Source: Sphingobacterium bovisgrunnientis (GTDB taxonomy: Bacteria; Bacteroidota; Bacteroidia; Sphingobacteriales; Sphingobacteriaceae). Taken from it: DNA of 64,000 nt. Shown piece by piece: positions 18,906 to 27,752 of this stretch. The notes under the pieces were generated by a model. It had not been told where the DNA came from. It searched no databases and saw only the letters and a list, made by a program, of their open reading frames with translations. Made by a program: the position numbers and the translations under genes. The DNA lies in contig NZ_WUQY01000001.1 of the NCBI RefSeq assembly GCF_009829085.1, forward strand, positions 124,001-188,000. Reading direction: 5' to 3'. How positions within the stretch are numbered: the stretch's first letter is position 1; every line of letters begins with the position of its first letter.

Positions 18906-21146
18906 CTAAAATAAATTATACCGCACACCCAAGAAACCGCGGATACCTTGGTTCGGACCGTAAACATAACTTGGATCGAACGGCAATAAATTAGGGTCAT
19001 CTATTCTTTCGAATGGATCATGTGCTCTTGATATAATTTCGATTCCACCTTTAGTAGGTGTCCAATTCAATAGATTTTTGACACCACCAAATATTTCTAA
19101 ACCATTATTAAAATGTTTGGTCAACTGAATATTTTGAATACTCCAAGCTTTTGATTTATCTGGACGAGGATCTTGAATTCCGCCTTCCACACTCAAAGTT
19201 GGTAAGCGCATTGCGCCAATTATATTTCCGGTATAATCAATGCTCAGATTAGCGCGTTTAAGTTTATAACCAATTGTCCAAGTTCCCATCACTTTCTCGG
19301 TTAACATTTGCCATTCTTTGATGTTATTTTCTACACTATATACATCCATTACTGTGGCGCCTATCATAGCTTTTAGACCGCTCGTGTGTGCCCAATCTAA
19401 GTTTAGGGATAACCCTTTAGATACGGCATGTCCATCTAGATTCGCATAGATGATTTGATTGACGTTAGTTTCGTAGTCAGGAATAATTTTATTATCAAAA
19501 TACGTGTAAAATGCACTCGCATCTAGAGCAAATACAGATCCGCCATCCATATAGAACTTCTTGATATAATTAAGATTTCCGTTCCAAGATGTCTCTGGTT
19601 TAAGGTCGCCAACGAATATCACATCACGTGCCCCAGTCAGCGCAGCATGGTCTTCGGTAAAAATGTTTGCTACACGATAGCCGTTACCCACACCTAGACG
19701 AAGAACTTGTGTATTGTCGCGTGAATTCCATTTGTAGTTAATGCGCGGTGATAGAATAGTACCGTGTAGTGAATTATAATCCAGACGTGCACCCAACAAA
19801 AGTTTATGCTGTGCATGTAATGTGATTTCATCTTGTACAAAGATACCTGGCAAATGCGTGTTTGATGGTTTAGCAGTCGCTGCGGTATTGTCATTATAAT
19901 ACGTATAGCGATACGCTAGCCCCGTCAAAATATCGTGATTTTGGATTTCTTTACGCCAAGTCAATTGACCGAAAGCAATTTTTTGATCTGCCAAATATTT
20001 TGTTTCACCGTATACACTGTTTTGGTCATGACCATTTACACTGAAAGTGAAAGTTAAATTTTCTAATGTTGGCAAATCATACGCGCCCATCATTTCCCAA
20101 CGTTTGGTGTAGATGCTTTCCCCGTACACCTCATTTCCACCTCGGTATTGTCTACTCCAATTCATCTCTCCACCCCAACGGTCTTCGTACACGTATCGAC
20201 CCGCAAGTGTGAACACCTTATTGTCTTTACGAGAAAAGTTCCATTTATTAAATACCGAGAATCGTTGTTGCAAAGTTACGTCCGTGAAATTATCGCCATT
20301 CTTGTCAATAGGATTATTGTAGTTAAAGTAGTTGGCACCGATTAATGACTGCGCTGTACCTACATTCACTTTACCTCCTAAATCCAAATTGTATTCTTGC
20401 CAAGAAGTACCCATTGTTTCCAAATTGAAAGTAGGTGCAGAACTTGGGCTTTTTGTGATGATATTGATTAATCCGCCGACAGCTTCACTTCCATAAAGCG
20501 TAGAAGCTGGGCCTTTCACAATTTCTACTCTTTCGATTAAGGCTTGAGGAATACCGTTCAACCCGTATACGGTAGAAAGTCCTGATACAATGGGCAATCC
20601 ATCAATCAAGACCATTGTATATGGCCCTTCTAAACCGTTGATATGAATGTCTCCAGTATTACATACGCTACAGTTGATTTGTGGGCGAACGCCATTTATA
20701 TTTTGTAATGATTCGAAAATCGTAGGTGCAGGATTGGCTTGGAAAAACTTAGAAGTAAAAACCTCGACTGGAATAGGGCTGTCTAATTTTGAAACTTGTT
20801 TTAATGTACCAGAGACAACAACCTCCTCCAAATTACGGTTGTCATTTTCTAAAAGTATTTCAATTCCATTTTGATAATCTGCTTCCACAATATCTTTCTT
20901 GATTGTCAAAAATCCGACGGCACGCACCGCTAACTTTGTTTTTCCTGTTGGTATGTGTAATGAAAATTGTCCCGCATTATCTGTCGAAATCGCCACTTTA
21001 GTTCCATCTATCGAAACAGTTGCATTTTCGATTGGATTTCCATCTGAATCCTTAATCGTTCCTTTTAATGTGTTTTGTGCATGAAGAATAAAAGCGACGC
21101 TAACTAAAAGCACAGTAAGCATACCACTTTTTATGTGTATTGACAT
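18906..21146 (-). CDS. TonB-dependent receptor with carboxypeptidase-like N-domain and CxxC plug motif
   Basis: A 746-residue outer-membrane transporter. It has a signal peptide (to LHAQ, residue 24), a carboxypeptidase-regulatory-like domain (about 27-102), a TonB-box-like EEVVVSG (107-113), and a plug with IERVEIVKGPASTLYGSEAV and GGLINIITK. A barrel follows to the C-terminal NLF. Unlike SusC it is BtuB/CirA-like in length, and no SusD is adjacent. The plug holds NCSVCNTG (Cys159, Cys162) just before the channel-facing loop, suggesting metal or metal-chelate binding. It lies between a His-rich small membrane protein and a thioredoxin-fold gene. The substrate (iron, copper or another metal complex) is inference. 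Confidence 0.9.
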   Translation of the reverse strand: MSIHIKSGMLTVLLVSVAFILHAQNTLKGTIKDSDGNPIENATVSIDGTKVAISTDNAGQFSLHIPTGKTKLAVRAVGFLTIKKDIVEADYQNGIEILLENDNRNLEEVVVSGTLKQVSKLDSPIPVEVFTSKFFQANPAPTIFESLQNINGVRPQINCSVCNTGDIHINGLEGPYTMVLIDGLPIVSGLSTVYGLNGIPQALIERVEIVKGPASTLYGSEAVGGLINIITKSPSSAPTFNLETMGTSWQEYNLDLGGKVNVGTAQSLIGANYFNYNNPIDKNGDNFTDVTLQQRFSVFNKWNFSRKDNKVFTLAGRYVYEDRWGGEMNWSRQYRGGNEVYGESIYTKRWEMMGAYDLPTLENLTFTFSVNGHDQNSVYGETKYLADQKIAFGQLTWRKEIQNHDILTGLAYRYTYYNDNTAATAKPSNTHLPGIFVQDEITLHAQHKLLLGARLDYNSLHGTILSPRINYKWNSRDNTQVLRLGVGNGYRVANIFTEDHAALTGARDVIFVGDLKPETSWNGNLNYIKKFYMDGGSVFALDASAFYTYFDNKIIPDYETNVNQIIYANLDGHAVSKGLSLNLDWAHTSGLKAMIGATVMDVYSVENNIKEWQMLTEKVMGTWTIGYKLKRANLSIDYTGNIIGAMRLPTLSVEGGIQDPRPDKSKAWSIQNIQLTKHFNNGLEIFGGVKNLLNWTPTKGGIEIISRAHDPFERIDDPNLLPFDPSYVYGPNQGIRGFLGVRYNLF

Positions 21147-21215
21147 AGATAAATTTCTTGTTTAAGATTAGTAAAATGTTCGGTTATTGAATGCCATTAA
21201 CAAAGCTATCAGAAC

Positions 21216-21230
21216 TACACATTAGGTGTA
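21216..21230. promoter_or_regulatory. candidate operator dyad upstream of TonB receptor
   Basis: Inverted repeat TACAC-ATTAG-GTGTA in the 182-bp gap between the His-rich gene and the receptor, 70 nt upstream of the receptor start. A TAGCTTTG-like box lies next to it on the minus strand (21208-21201) without a good -33 element. A metalloregulator site is possible but unproven. Confidence 0.3.
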
Positions 21231-21328
21231 ATTCCAAAGCAGAAGAATAGCATCAATTTAATTTTTGATTTTAATCAAAAATGTCAAATCACAAACCATA
21301 ATTATAGCTTGCAACATGTAAAGAATCA

Positions 21329-21691
21329 TTAAACAAGAGTGGGAGGGCCACGCAAGTAAGCGTGAAATATGGTGACAGTATTTAAAATGCTGCTGTATGA
21401 AGTTTCATTTTTAAGGGAGAATTCGGAGATAATTGGATCTTCAAAAGTAATGAAATCACTTTCAATGAATGTGCCTTGGAAAAGTATATCCAAAAAGTGA
21501 ATCTCCGCGTCACTTTTGTGCTGATGTTTATGTTTGTTGGTAAAATCATAAGGGTGAATGTGCGTGACAATTTCACCTTTTGAAGTCACCTCTTTGTGCA
21601 TAAATACTACTCCGCTTATCACAATTAACGTCATCCAACACGCTAATAGTGAGGCGATGAGTCTGCGATATGTTGAAATAGTATTTATCAC
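21329..21691 (-). CDS. small His-rich membrane-anchored protein with RGPP C-terminus
   Basis: A 120-residue protein of no family I can name with certainty. One hydrophobic segment (about 10-31) is followed by a short His-rich periplasmic tract: His32, 44, 46, 54, 56, 58 and 65, including HIHPYDFTNKHKHQH. The tail is HAYLRGPPTLV. Small proteins ending in RGPP recur next to metal-related genes in my recollection, but this is not proof. It starts 13 bp after panD and precedes the TonB receptor by 182 bp on the same strand. A periplasmic metal-binding role is inferred from the histidines and context. Confidence 0.65.
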   Translation of the reverse strand: MINTISTYRRLIASLLACWMTLIVISGVVFMHKEVTSKGEIVTHIHPYDFTNKHKHQHKSDAEIHFLDILFQGTFIESDFITFEDPIISEFSLKNETSYSSILNTVTIFHAYLRGPPTLV

Positions 21692-21704
21692 AAATGCTAT
21701 ATGC

Positions 21705-22052
21705 TTATTTTATTAGTCTATTATTATCGTCAGGGAAAACCAATCTCGGTTTGTGCGCTCTAGCTTCCTCTCTATCCATCAAGGCATAAGAAATAATGAT
21801 TACGATATCACCAACTTGCACCATTCGCGCCGCCGCACCATTCAAACAGATTGTCCCTGTTCCACGTTCTCCAGGTATCACATAAGTTTCTAACCTTGCG
21901 CCGTTATTGTTATTTACGATTTGTACCTTCTCATTAGCAAGTATATCTGCTGCATCCATCAAATCTTCATCGATGGTAATACTTCCAACATAATTCAATT
22001 CGGCTTGTGTGACACGTGCACGGTGAATTTTGGATTTCATTACTTCAATCAT
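21705..22052 (-). CDS. panD: aspartate 1-decarboxylase (pyruvoyl enzyme)
   Basis: Makes beta-alanine from L-aspartate for pantothenate synthesis. The proenzyme self-cleaves at a Gly-Ser bond to form the pyruvoyl cofactor; here the site is YVGSITID (Gly23-Ser24 with this start). Further family signs are SKIHRARVT at the start, [16 protein letters not shown] in the middle, and IIISYALM near the end. Of two adjacent ATGs (22055 and 22052) I chose the second, which aligns best with known PanD N-termini. The gene is downstream of panC by 42 bp, forming a pantothenate pair. Confidence 0.95.
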   Translation of the reverse strand: MIEVMKSKIHRARVTQAELNYVGSITIDEDLMDAADILANEKVQIVNNNNGARLETYVIPGERGTGTICLNGAAARMVQVGDIVIIISYALMDREEARAHKPRLVFPDDNNRLIK

Positions 22053-22094
22053 CATATTGCAAAGTTACGCTTTATATTTAAAATCTAAATGTCA

Positions 22095-22946
22095 TTAATC
22101 GTTCAACAACATGTTGTCTATGAGCCGAACGCCCTCTATCCAAACCACAACATGTGCTACATACTGCTTGTCTGCTTCGACGAATTCTGCTTTTTCCAGT
22201 GTACGCGTCTCGCTAATAGCAAAGTATTCTAATTCGATTGCAGGATCTGCAGCAATCATATCTTCTGCTATCTTTTGCAATTCGGCAGGTGTAACATTTT
22301 CATTGAAGGCATGTTTTACTGTATTCAAGGTGTTGAAAAGAACTAAAGCCTTCGTTTTTCCTTCTTCGGAAAGTCGCGCATTTCTCGAGCTTAACGCCAG
22401 TCCTTTCTCACTGCGGATAATAGGGCATATGATAAGTTCAACGTTCAAATCTTTGATTTCGATCATGCGCTGAATCACCATGACCTGCTGAAAATCTTTT
22501 TGCCCAAAACAAGCTACGTCTGGATTTACAAGTTTGAATAATTTGTAAACGATCTGCGTAACGCCTTGAAAATGCCCTGGTCGTTGTGCGCCTTCCCAGA
22601 TTTGATCAAGTCTCCCCAGATCAATGTGCCATTCTTCATTTGTCCTCGGATACATTTCTTCGACCGAAGGGAGGAATAAAATATCACAACCCTGTTCTTC
22701 TAAAAGTTTAATGTCTTTTTCTATAGGTCGAGGATATTTTTCTAAGTCTTTTGGATCGTTGAATTGGGTAGGGTTTACGAAGATACTACATACCACTAAA
22801 TCGGCGTGTTTTTTTGCTTCAACAATCAGAGACATATGTCCTTCATGAAGTGCGCCCATGGTAGGAACTAAAGCTATTTTCTGCTGTTGCGCACGCGGCT
22901 GAATAAGGTAGTCGCGAAGTGCTTTTTGGGTATTGAAAATTTCCAT
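22095..22946 (-). CDS. panC: pantothenate synthetase
   Basis: Joins pantoate and beta-alanine with ATP to form pantothenate, AMP and PPi. The HIGH-type signature PTMGALHEGH is at residues 28-37, followed by VCSIFVNPTQFNDPKDL and VACFGQKDFQQVMVI; the KMSKS-like element appears as GLALSSRNARL. At 283 residues it is full length. It is the first gene of a minus-strand run with panD and possibly the downstream His-rich/TonB receptor genes, and is divergent from the GT5-domain gene. Confidence 0.96.
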   Translation of the reverse strand: MEIFNTQKALRDYLIQPRAQQQKIALVPTMGALHEGHMSLIVEAKKHADLVVCSIFVNPTQFNDPKDLEKYPRPIEKDIKLLEEQGCDILFLPSVEEMYPRTNEEWHIDLGRLDQIWEGAQRPGHFQGVTQIVYKLFKLVNPDVACFGQKDFQQVMVIQRMIEIKDLNVELIICPIIRSEKGLALSSRNARLSEEGKTKALVLFNTLNTVKHAFNENVTPAELQKIAEDMIAADPAIELEYFAISETRTLEKAEFVEADKQYVAHVVVWIEGVRLIDNMLLND

Positions 22947-23018
22947 ATCGGTATGGGTAAAATAGGGCGCAAAATTGCATAATAAATTTGTAATTAGAAA
23001 GCTATAAATTACAAAGAA

Positions 23019-23049
23019 TTGTAAAATCTGTTTATTATTCGTATCTTTG
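23019..23049 (+). promoter_or_regulatory. Bacteroidota-type promoter of the GT5-domain gene
   Basis: A TTG (23019-23021) and TATCTTTG (23042-23049) are separated by 20 nt, matching the Bacteroidota primary-sigma consensus TTG-N19/20-TAnnTTTG. The start codon at 23093 would give a leader of about 37 nt. Confidence 0.75.
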
Positions 23050-23092
23050 TAGACCGATTTTACTGTTCAAATAATAAAAAAAACAATTGGAG

Positions 23093-23920
23093 ATGGCTAA
23101 AACGAAAATATTGTTTATTACCCACGAGATGTCGCCTTTCCTTGAAATAAGTAAAATTTCTGAAATAACACGCCAATTACCACAAGCAATGCAAGAAAAA
23201 GGATTTGAAATTCGAATTCTAATGCCACGTTTTGGTAATATTAATGAGCGCAGAAATCGTCTACACGAGGTGATAAGGTTGTCGGGAATGAATATAGTGG
23301 TGGATAATAACGATAATCCATTAATCATTAAAGTAGCATCATTGCCAGCGGCACGTATGCAGGTTTATTTCTTAGATAATGAGGAATACTTCCAACGTAA
23401 AAAGGTGTTCAGAGATGAAAGTGGAAAATTCTTTGAGGACAATAACGAGCGTTCGTTATTCTTCTGTAAAGGAGCACTTGAGACTGTTAAGAAATTAGGA
23501 TGGTCTCCAGATGTAGTACACTGTCATGGCTGGTTCACAGCAATGATTCCATTGTACTTGAAAAAAGTGTATCACAATGACCCTACATTCAAAGATGCGA
23601 AAGTATTCTATTCGTTGTTCAATGAAGATGCTGACTTTGGTCAAGATACATTGACTGCGAAGTATGGTGAATTGGCAGCACAAGAAGACGTAAGTGCAGA
23701 AGATGCTGCAGTGTACGGTTCAGGAAGCTATGCGGATGTGTACAAAGGTGCATTGACGTATACAGATATCGTCGTGAAAGCTGATGATAACTTGAATGCT
23801 GAGGTATTGAAATTTGTTGAAGAACAAAACATTCGTGTATTCTCACCTGAATCTGCAGAAGATTACGAAGGATTCTCTACATTGTATGAAGAGTTTGCTT
23901 CAGAAGAAGTAGAAGCGTAA
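23093..23920 (+). CDS. isolated starch/glycogen synthase N-terminal (GT5) domain protein
   Basis: 275 residues starting at the ATG at 23093 (a TTG two codons upstream is less likely). The protein matches the N-terminal Rossmann half of GT5 glycogen synthases: KILFITHEMSPF at the start, GFEIRILMPRFGNINERR, and DVVHCHGWFTAMIPLYLKK. The second nucleotide-binding half is absent. The ADP-glucose-binding KxGGL motif that should follow SPF is replaced by LEISKIS, so catalysis is doubtful. Bacteroidota often carry this stand-alone domain next to panC, as here. The C-terminus is acidic (EEFASEEVEA). The function is unknown; a regulatory or binding role is inferred. Confidence 0.82.
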   Translation: MAKTKILFITHEMSPFLEISKISEITRQLPQAMQEKGFEIRILMPRFGNINERRNRLHEVIRLSGMNIVVDNNDNPLIIKVASLPAARMQVYFLDNEEYFQRKKVFRDESGKFFEDNNERSLFFCKGALETVKKLGWSPDVVHCHGWFTAMIPLYLKKVYHNDPTFKDAKVFYSLFNEDADFGQDTLTAKYGELAAQEDVSAEDAAVYGSGSYADVYKGALTYTDIVVKADDNLNAEVLKFVEEQNIRVFSPESAEDYEGFSTLYEEFASEEVEA

Positions 23921-23941
23921 TATCACTTAGGTGATTTTAAC

Positions 23942-23979
23942 ATAAAAAAGGCTTTCCGAATTCGGAAAGCCTTTTTTAT
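23942..23979. terminator. bidirectional terminator, GT5-domain gene / DUF493 gene
   Basis: Perfect 19-bp palindrome arms ATAAAAAAGGCTTTCCGAA / TTCGGAAAGCCTTTTTTAT without a loop in sequence, between convergent genes. Confidence 0.92.
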
Positions 23980-23982
23980 GTG

Positions 23983-24303
23983 TTATAACATAATTACTTT
24001 TTCAATTGCGGCGACTTTTTTGTAGTAATCGACTACAGCATCCGCAGAATTTACATAAGTTTCCACTGTTAAAGAATTGTATTTTCCTGTTGAAGATTCT
24101 TTGATTGAGATCTTTGTGCTAGGATGATCAAATATCTTCTCTACATCTTCTCTTTTATTTTCTATTACTGGTAAAATAAATTTAAAGGTATAGATAGAAG
24201 GAAATTGTTCTATATCAATTAATTTTTGCCTGAAGCTGTTGTAAAAATCAGCACCATTGTTGTCATTTATATCTGTGATGTTGATGTTGTTGAAGTCACT
24301 CAT
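23983..24303 (-). CDS. DUF493 (YbeD-like) family protein
   Basis: A 106-residue soluble protein. The N-terminus is Asn/Asp-rich. The DUF493 fold is visible in IEQFPSIYTFKFILPV, the VEKIFDHPSTKISIKESSTG segment and YNSLTVETYVNSADAVVDYY. YbeD-like proteins have an ACT-like ferredoxin fold; their role is unclear, although a regulatory ligand-binding function has been proposed for the fold. It lies 67 bp downstream of the GH92 gene on the same strand and could be cotranscribed with it. There is no functional link that I can see. Confidence 0.78.
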   Translation of the reverse strand: MSDFNNINITDINDNNGADFYNSFRQKLIDIEQFPSIYTFKFILPVIENKREDVEKIFDHPSTKISIKESSTGKYNSLTVETYVNSADAVVDYYKKVAAIEKVIML

Positions 24304-24370
24304 TGTAATATCCTTTCTATTTCTTTCGGGTATATAGGCAATTTGCGTGCCGTTGCTATTATGGCAGTGC

Positions 24371-26629
24371 TTAAGGACGAAATGTCTTATTTGAGCCGAA
24401 CTTTTTGTTTGGTTTGGCAGACATTTCGAATACTAATTCCCCACCGTTGATGATGTCATTATGCGTGATAAAGCTGTTTTCGTGGTTTTTTCCGTTGAGT
24501 GTTACTTTATTTATGTAAATGTTGTTTTTACCGTGTTTTTTGACCTTAATATGAAATTTCTTTCCGCTAGATAAATTAATTGAAGCTTGTTCCATTAACG
24601 GTGAACCAAATACATATTTGCCATCCATTGGATTTGCTGGGTAAATACCCATCGAAGAGAATACATACCAAGCACTCATCTGACCGACATCATCATTGCC
24701 GCATAGTCCAGTAGGTTCATTGGTGTAATATTTAGTCATTGCTTCATGAACCAGTGCTGCACCTTTCCATTGTTCACCTGCATACGCATATAGATATGGA
24801 ACATGATGATTGGGTTCGTTACCTTGAGCGTATTGCCCAATCATCCCCGAGATGTCCGGTGAGGCATCGTCCAAATATTCTGGTAAGGCAATAAATTCAT
24901 CCAATTTATTTATGAAATTCTTTTCTCCACCGAATAGATTAATCAATCCGTGTACATCTTGCGGTACGAGCCAAGTATATTGCCATGCATTTCCTTCGCA
25001 ATAATCATTTGCACGGTGTTTTGCCATGAGCGGATCAAATGGTCTTCTGAAATTGCCGTTTTCATGACGTCCCACAAAGTGACCCACTTCTTTATCAAAA
25101 TATTGCTCGTACAATTTATAACGTTTTTCGAAATAAGAAGCATCTTCAGTTTTGCCCAAAAATTTGGCAGCTTGGTAGGCTCCAAAGTCTGCAATAGCAT
25201 ATTCTAAAGCCCATGCTACAGATTCGTGATCCATGTATTCGATTGGAATATGTTTCAAATCACGGACATATTTCAATCCGAAATCTGTGCCCATTGCTGT
25301 TGTTTTTATTGCTTCGTAAGCTAACTCTAGTTCGTTTTTGTCTACTATTCCTTTCAAAATTGCATCAGCAATCACAGGAATAGCTGGTAGGCCTACCATG
25401 GTATTTGTTTCATTAGCCCACAAGTGCCACACTGGGAGTTTTCCTTGTTGCTGGTAAATTTTCAGCATGGAACTCACATAGTCTTTACTTTTTGTTTCCT
25501 CTAGAATAGTCATGAGAGGATGTAATGCACGATACGTGTCCCAAAGCGAAAATACCGTATAATTCTGATGGCTTTTGTCGTTGTAAACTTGCTTATCTGT
25601 TCCAATATAATCACCGTTTACATCGCTAAATACTGTAGGAGCGAAGTAAGAATGATATAAAGCAGTGTAGAATATAGTTTTTGTATTATCATCCGCTTTG
25701 AAGTATATTTTGCCTAAAGCTTGATTCCATTTTGATTTAGCATTGTTTTTAGCTTTTTCGAAATCCCAATATGGAATTTCTGCTGCTATATTTTCTAATG
25801 CATTTACCGTACTAACTGGCGAAATGCCGACCTTTAGTTCCACCGATTTCGTAGGATCAATAGAAAGAATTGCTTTTATTCCTAAACCCTTTGCTATTTG
25901 GTATCCAGTCACAGCGGAGCTGTCGTTGTACAAATCTACTTTAGTGAATTTTGTATTTGATTTTATAGCAAAATATATTTTTTGATCGTTAGCCCATCCT
26001 GTAGAGAATCTGTAGCCTACGATAGTGGAATCATTAACGACTTTCAGGTAGGTGTCTGTAGGTTTATCCCAATTCATCTTGAAAGACAGGTCTATCAATA
26101 AGTGTGGGTTGTCCTTTTTGTTAAAAGTATATTTGTGGTATCCAACTCGTTCGGAAGACGTTAATTCTGCCAAGATATCGTAATCTTCCAATAATACTTT
26201 ATAATATCCTGGAGATACACATTCATTCGCTTTGCTAATCTTAGATCCGTATCCTTCATTCATATTATTAAACGGTGCTTGATGGATATGATGTTTACCA
26301 TTAGCTGGTAAAATCAAAATGTCGTTTAGGTCTCCAATGCCCGTTCCACTCAAATGGGTGTGGGTAAAACCTAGGACTTCTTCACTTTTGTAATTATAGC
26401 CACTACACCAATCCCAGCCATTGAATTTGTCCCATGTTTGCGATATTTGGCTTGGTCCTAATTGTACAGCGCCATTGGGCACATTTGCGCCTACAAAAAC
26501 GTGTCCGTGGTCTGCAGAACCAATATATGGATTAACAAATTGGGTGAAATCCGTTTGTTGTGCATTCAGAATTGAACTGGAAGAAATGGATACAAATACA
26601 GCCAACGCTGATCTAAATATCTTTCTCAT
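24371..26629 (-). CDS. GH92 family alpha-mannosidase
   Basis: Ca2+-dependent exo-acting alpha-mannosidase, 752 residues, with a signal peptide cleaved near LNAQQ. GH92 hallmarks run in order: FVNPYIGSADHGHVFVGANV, WDWCSGYNY, LGFTHTHLSGTG, the segment AQGNEPNHHVPYLYAYAG, where Glu605 matches the general acid, and GLCGNDDVGQMSAWYVFSSM, where Asp646/Asp647 match the acidic base region. The family cleaves alpha-1,2-, 1,3-, 1,4- or 1,6-mannosides, for example in host or yeast N-glycans; the linkage is not readable. It is divergent from a LacI-family regulator 133 bp away, which is a plausible controller. No SusCD pair is adjacent. Confidence 0.94.
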   Translation of the reverse strand: MRKIFRSALAVFVSISSSSILNAQQTDFTQFVNPYIGSADHGHVFVGANVPNGAVQLGPSQISQTWDKFNGWDWCSGYNYKSEEVLGFTHTHLSGTGIGDLNDILILPANGKHHIHQAPFNNMNEGYGSKISKANECVSPGYYKVLLEDYDILAELTSSERVGYHKYTFNKKDNPHLLIDLSFKMNWDKPTDTYLKVVNDSTIVGYRFSTGWANDQKIYFAIKSNTKFTKVDLYNDSSAVTGYQIAKGLGIKAILSIDPTKSVELKVGISPVSTVNALENIAAEIPYWDFEKAKNNAKSKWNQALGKIYFKADDNTKTIFYTALYHSYFAPTVFSDVNGDYIGTDKQVYNDKSHQNYTVFSLWDTYRALHPLMTILEETKSKDYVSSMLKIYQQQGKLPVWHLWANETNTMVGLPAIPVIADAILKGIVDKNELELAYEAIKTTAMGTDFGLKYVRDLKHIPIEYMDHESVAWALEYAIADFGAYQAAKFLGKTEDASYFEKRYKLYEQYFDKEVGHFVGRHENGNFRRPFDPLMAKHRANDYCEGNAWQYTWLVPQDVHGLINLFGGEKNFINKLDEFIALPEYLDDASPDISGMIGQYAQGNEPNHHVPYLYAYAGEQWKGAALVHEAMTKYYTNEPTGLCGNDDVGQMSAWYVFSSMGIYPANPMDGKYVFGSPLMEQASINLSSGKKFHIKVKKHGKNNIYINKVTLNGKNHENSFITHNDIINGGELVFEMSAKPNKKFGSNKTFRP

Positions 26630-26682
26630 AATAGGTTTTAAATTAAAATGTACTAAAATTGTTGTAAGATAAAACCTTTTAG

Positions 26683-26709
26683 CAAATATAACATCATTTT
26701 ATTTCACAA
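26683..26709 (-). promoter_or_regulatory. candidate promoter of the GH92 gene
   Basis: On the minus strand a TATATTTG box (26690-26683) fits TAnnTTTG. A TTG (26709-26707) lies 16 nt upstream, shorter than the usual 19-20 nt. The leader to the ATG would be about 47 nt. Confidence 0.45.
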
Positions 26710-26726
26710 TTTTTGAAAGATTTGAT

Positions 26727-26743
26727 TAGATTAGGAGAATCTA
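26727..26743. promoter_or_regulatory. candidate operator between GH92 and LacI genes
   Basis: Inverted repeat TAGATT-AGGAG-AATCTA in the divergent intergenic region, 20 bp before the regulator's start codon. A LacI-family dimer could bind here. The arms are AT-rich and short, so chance occurrence is possible. Confidence 0.35.
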
Positions 26744-26762
26744 TTTATCAATTATTAAAAAT

Positions 26763-27749
26763 ATGAAAAAAAGACTTTCCATTAGTGATATAGCTAATAA
26801 TCTTGGGGTATCTGTTACTACTGTTTCTTTTATCTTGAATGGTAAAGCAAAAGAGAAGCGTATTAGCGATGCATTAACCAAGAGGGTGCTAGATTATGTA
26901 AAGAAAGTCGATTACAAACCTAATCAACTTGCAAAAAGTTTGCGTACGGGCAAATCAAAGAGTATTGGGCTTTTGGTAGAAGATATTTCAAATCCATTTT
27001 TTGCAAATATTGCAGATCGTATTGAGAAGTTGGCGTATGATCACGGGTATCATATTATTTATTGTAGTATGAAAAATGATGAACAGCGCGCTAAGGAATT
27101 AATTCAGCTTTTCTACGACCGTCAAATTGATGGATTCATTATTGCTCCAACAGAAGGCCTTAGTGATGATATTAATAATTTGTTGAAAAGCTCAGTTCCT
27201 GTCGTTCTATTTGATAGACCCTTAGCGGATGTTGAAACGCATACTGTGATTTCAGAAAACGTGGAAGGTGCTTATCAAGGTACTCTGTTTTTATTGGAAC
27301 AAAAAAATGCTAAACGCATTGGTTTTGTAACTACTAATAGTACGCAATCTCAAATGAAAGGTCGTTTGGAAGGCTACATGAAAGCAGTTGATACTATTGG
27401 GATGGATTTGTTGGTAAAGAAAATTAATCCTGCGCAATCCGAAGACGAGGTTGTGTTACAGATGAAGGACTTTATAGCAGATAATAAATTGGATGCTGTT
27501 TTATTTGCAACTAATTATTTGGCAATAAACGGTCTTAAAGCAATCAAAAAATATGATTTGATTGTTGATAAACTGATTTCTTTTGATGAGAATACAACTT
27601 TTGGACTTGTTAATCCACCTGTATCGGCTATTTCTCAGAATATCCAAGAAATAGCGCAGGAGGTAGTTCGTATTTTAGTGCAACAAATTAATGGAAAACT
27701 TGACAAGATCGAACATGTAGTCGTTCCTTGTAATTTGATAGCACGCTAA
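26763..27749 (+). CDS. LacI-family transcriptional regulator
   Basis: A 328-residue repressor-type protein. The N-terminal LacI helix-turn-helix and hinge occupy residues about 1-60, with SISDIANNLGVSVTTVSFIL and YKPNQLAKSLRTGKSKSIGL. A periplasmic-binding-protein-like sensor domain follows (LLVEDISNPFFANIADRIE; DGFIIAPTEG; PVVLFDRPL; ISFDENTTFG). It is divergent from the GH92 mannosidase, so control of that gene by a mannose-containing ligand is a reasonable inference. It converges on msrB with only 3 bp between the stop codons and no obvious terminator. Confidence 0.93.
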   Translation: MKKRLSISDIANNLGVSVTTVSFILNGKAKEKRISDALTKRVLDYVKKVDYKPNQLAKSLRTGKSKSIGLLVEDISNPFFANIADRIEKLAYDHGYHIIYCSMKNDEQRAKELIQLFYDRQIDGFIIAPTEGLSDDINNLLKSSVPVVLFDRPLADVETHTVISENVEGAYQGTLFLLEQKNAKRIGFVTTNSTQSQMKGRLEGYMKAVDTIGMDLLVKKINPAQSEDEVVLQMKDFIADNKLDAVLFATNYLAINGLKAIKKYDLIVDKLISFDENTTFGLVNPPVSAISQNIQEIAQEVVRILVQQINGKLDKIEHVVVPCNLIAR

Positions 27750-27752
27750 GTT

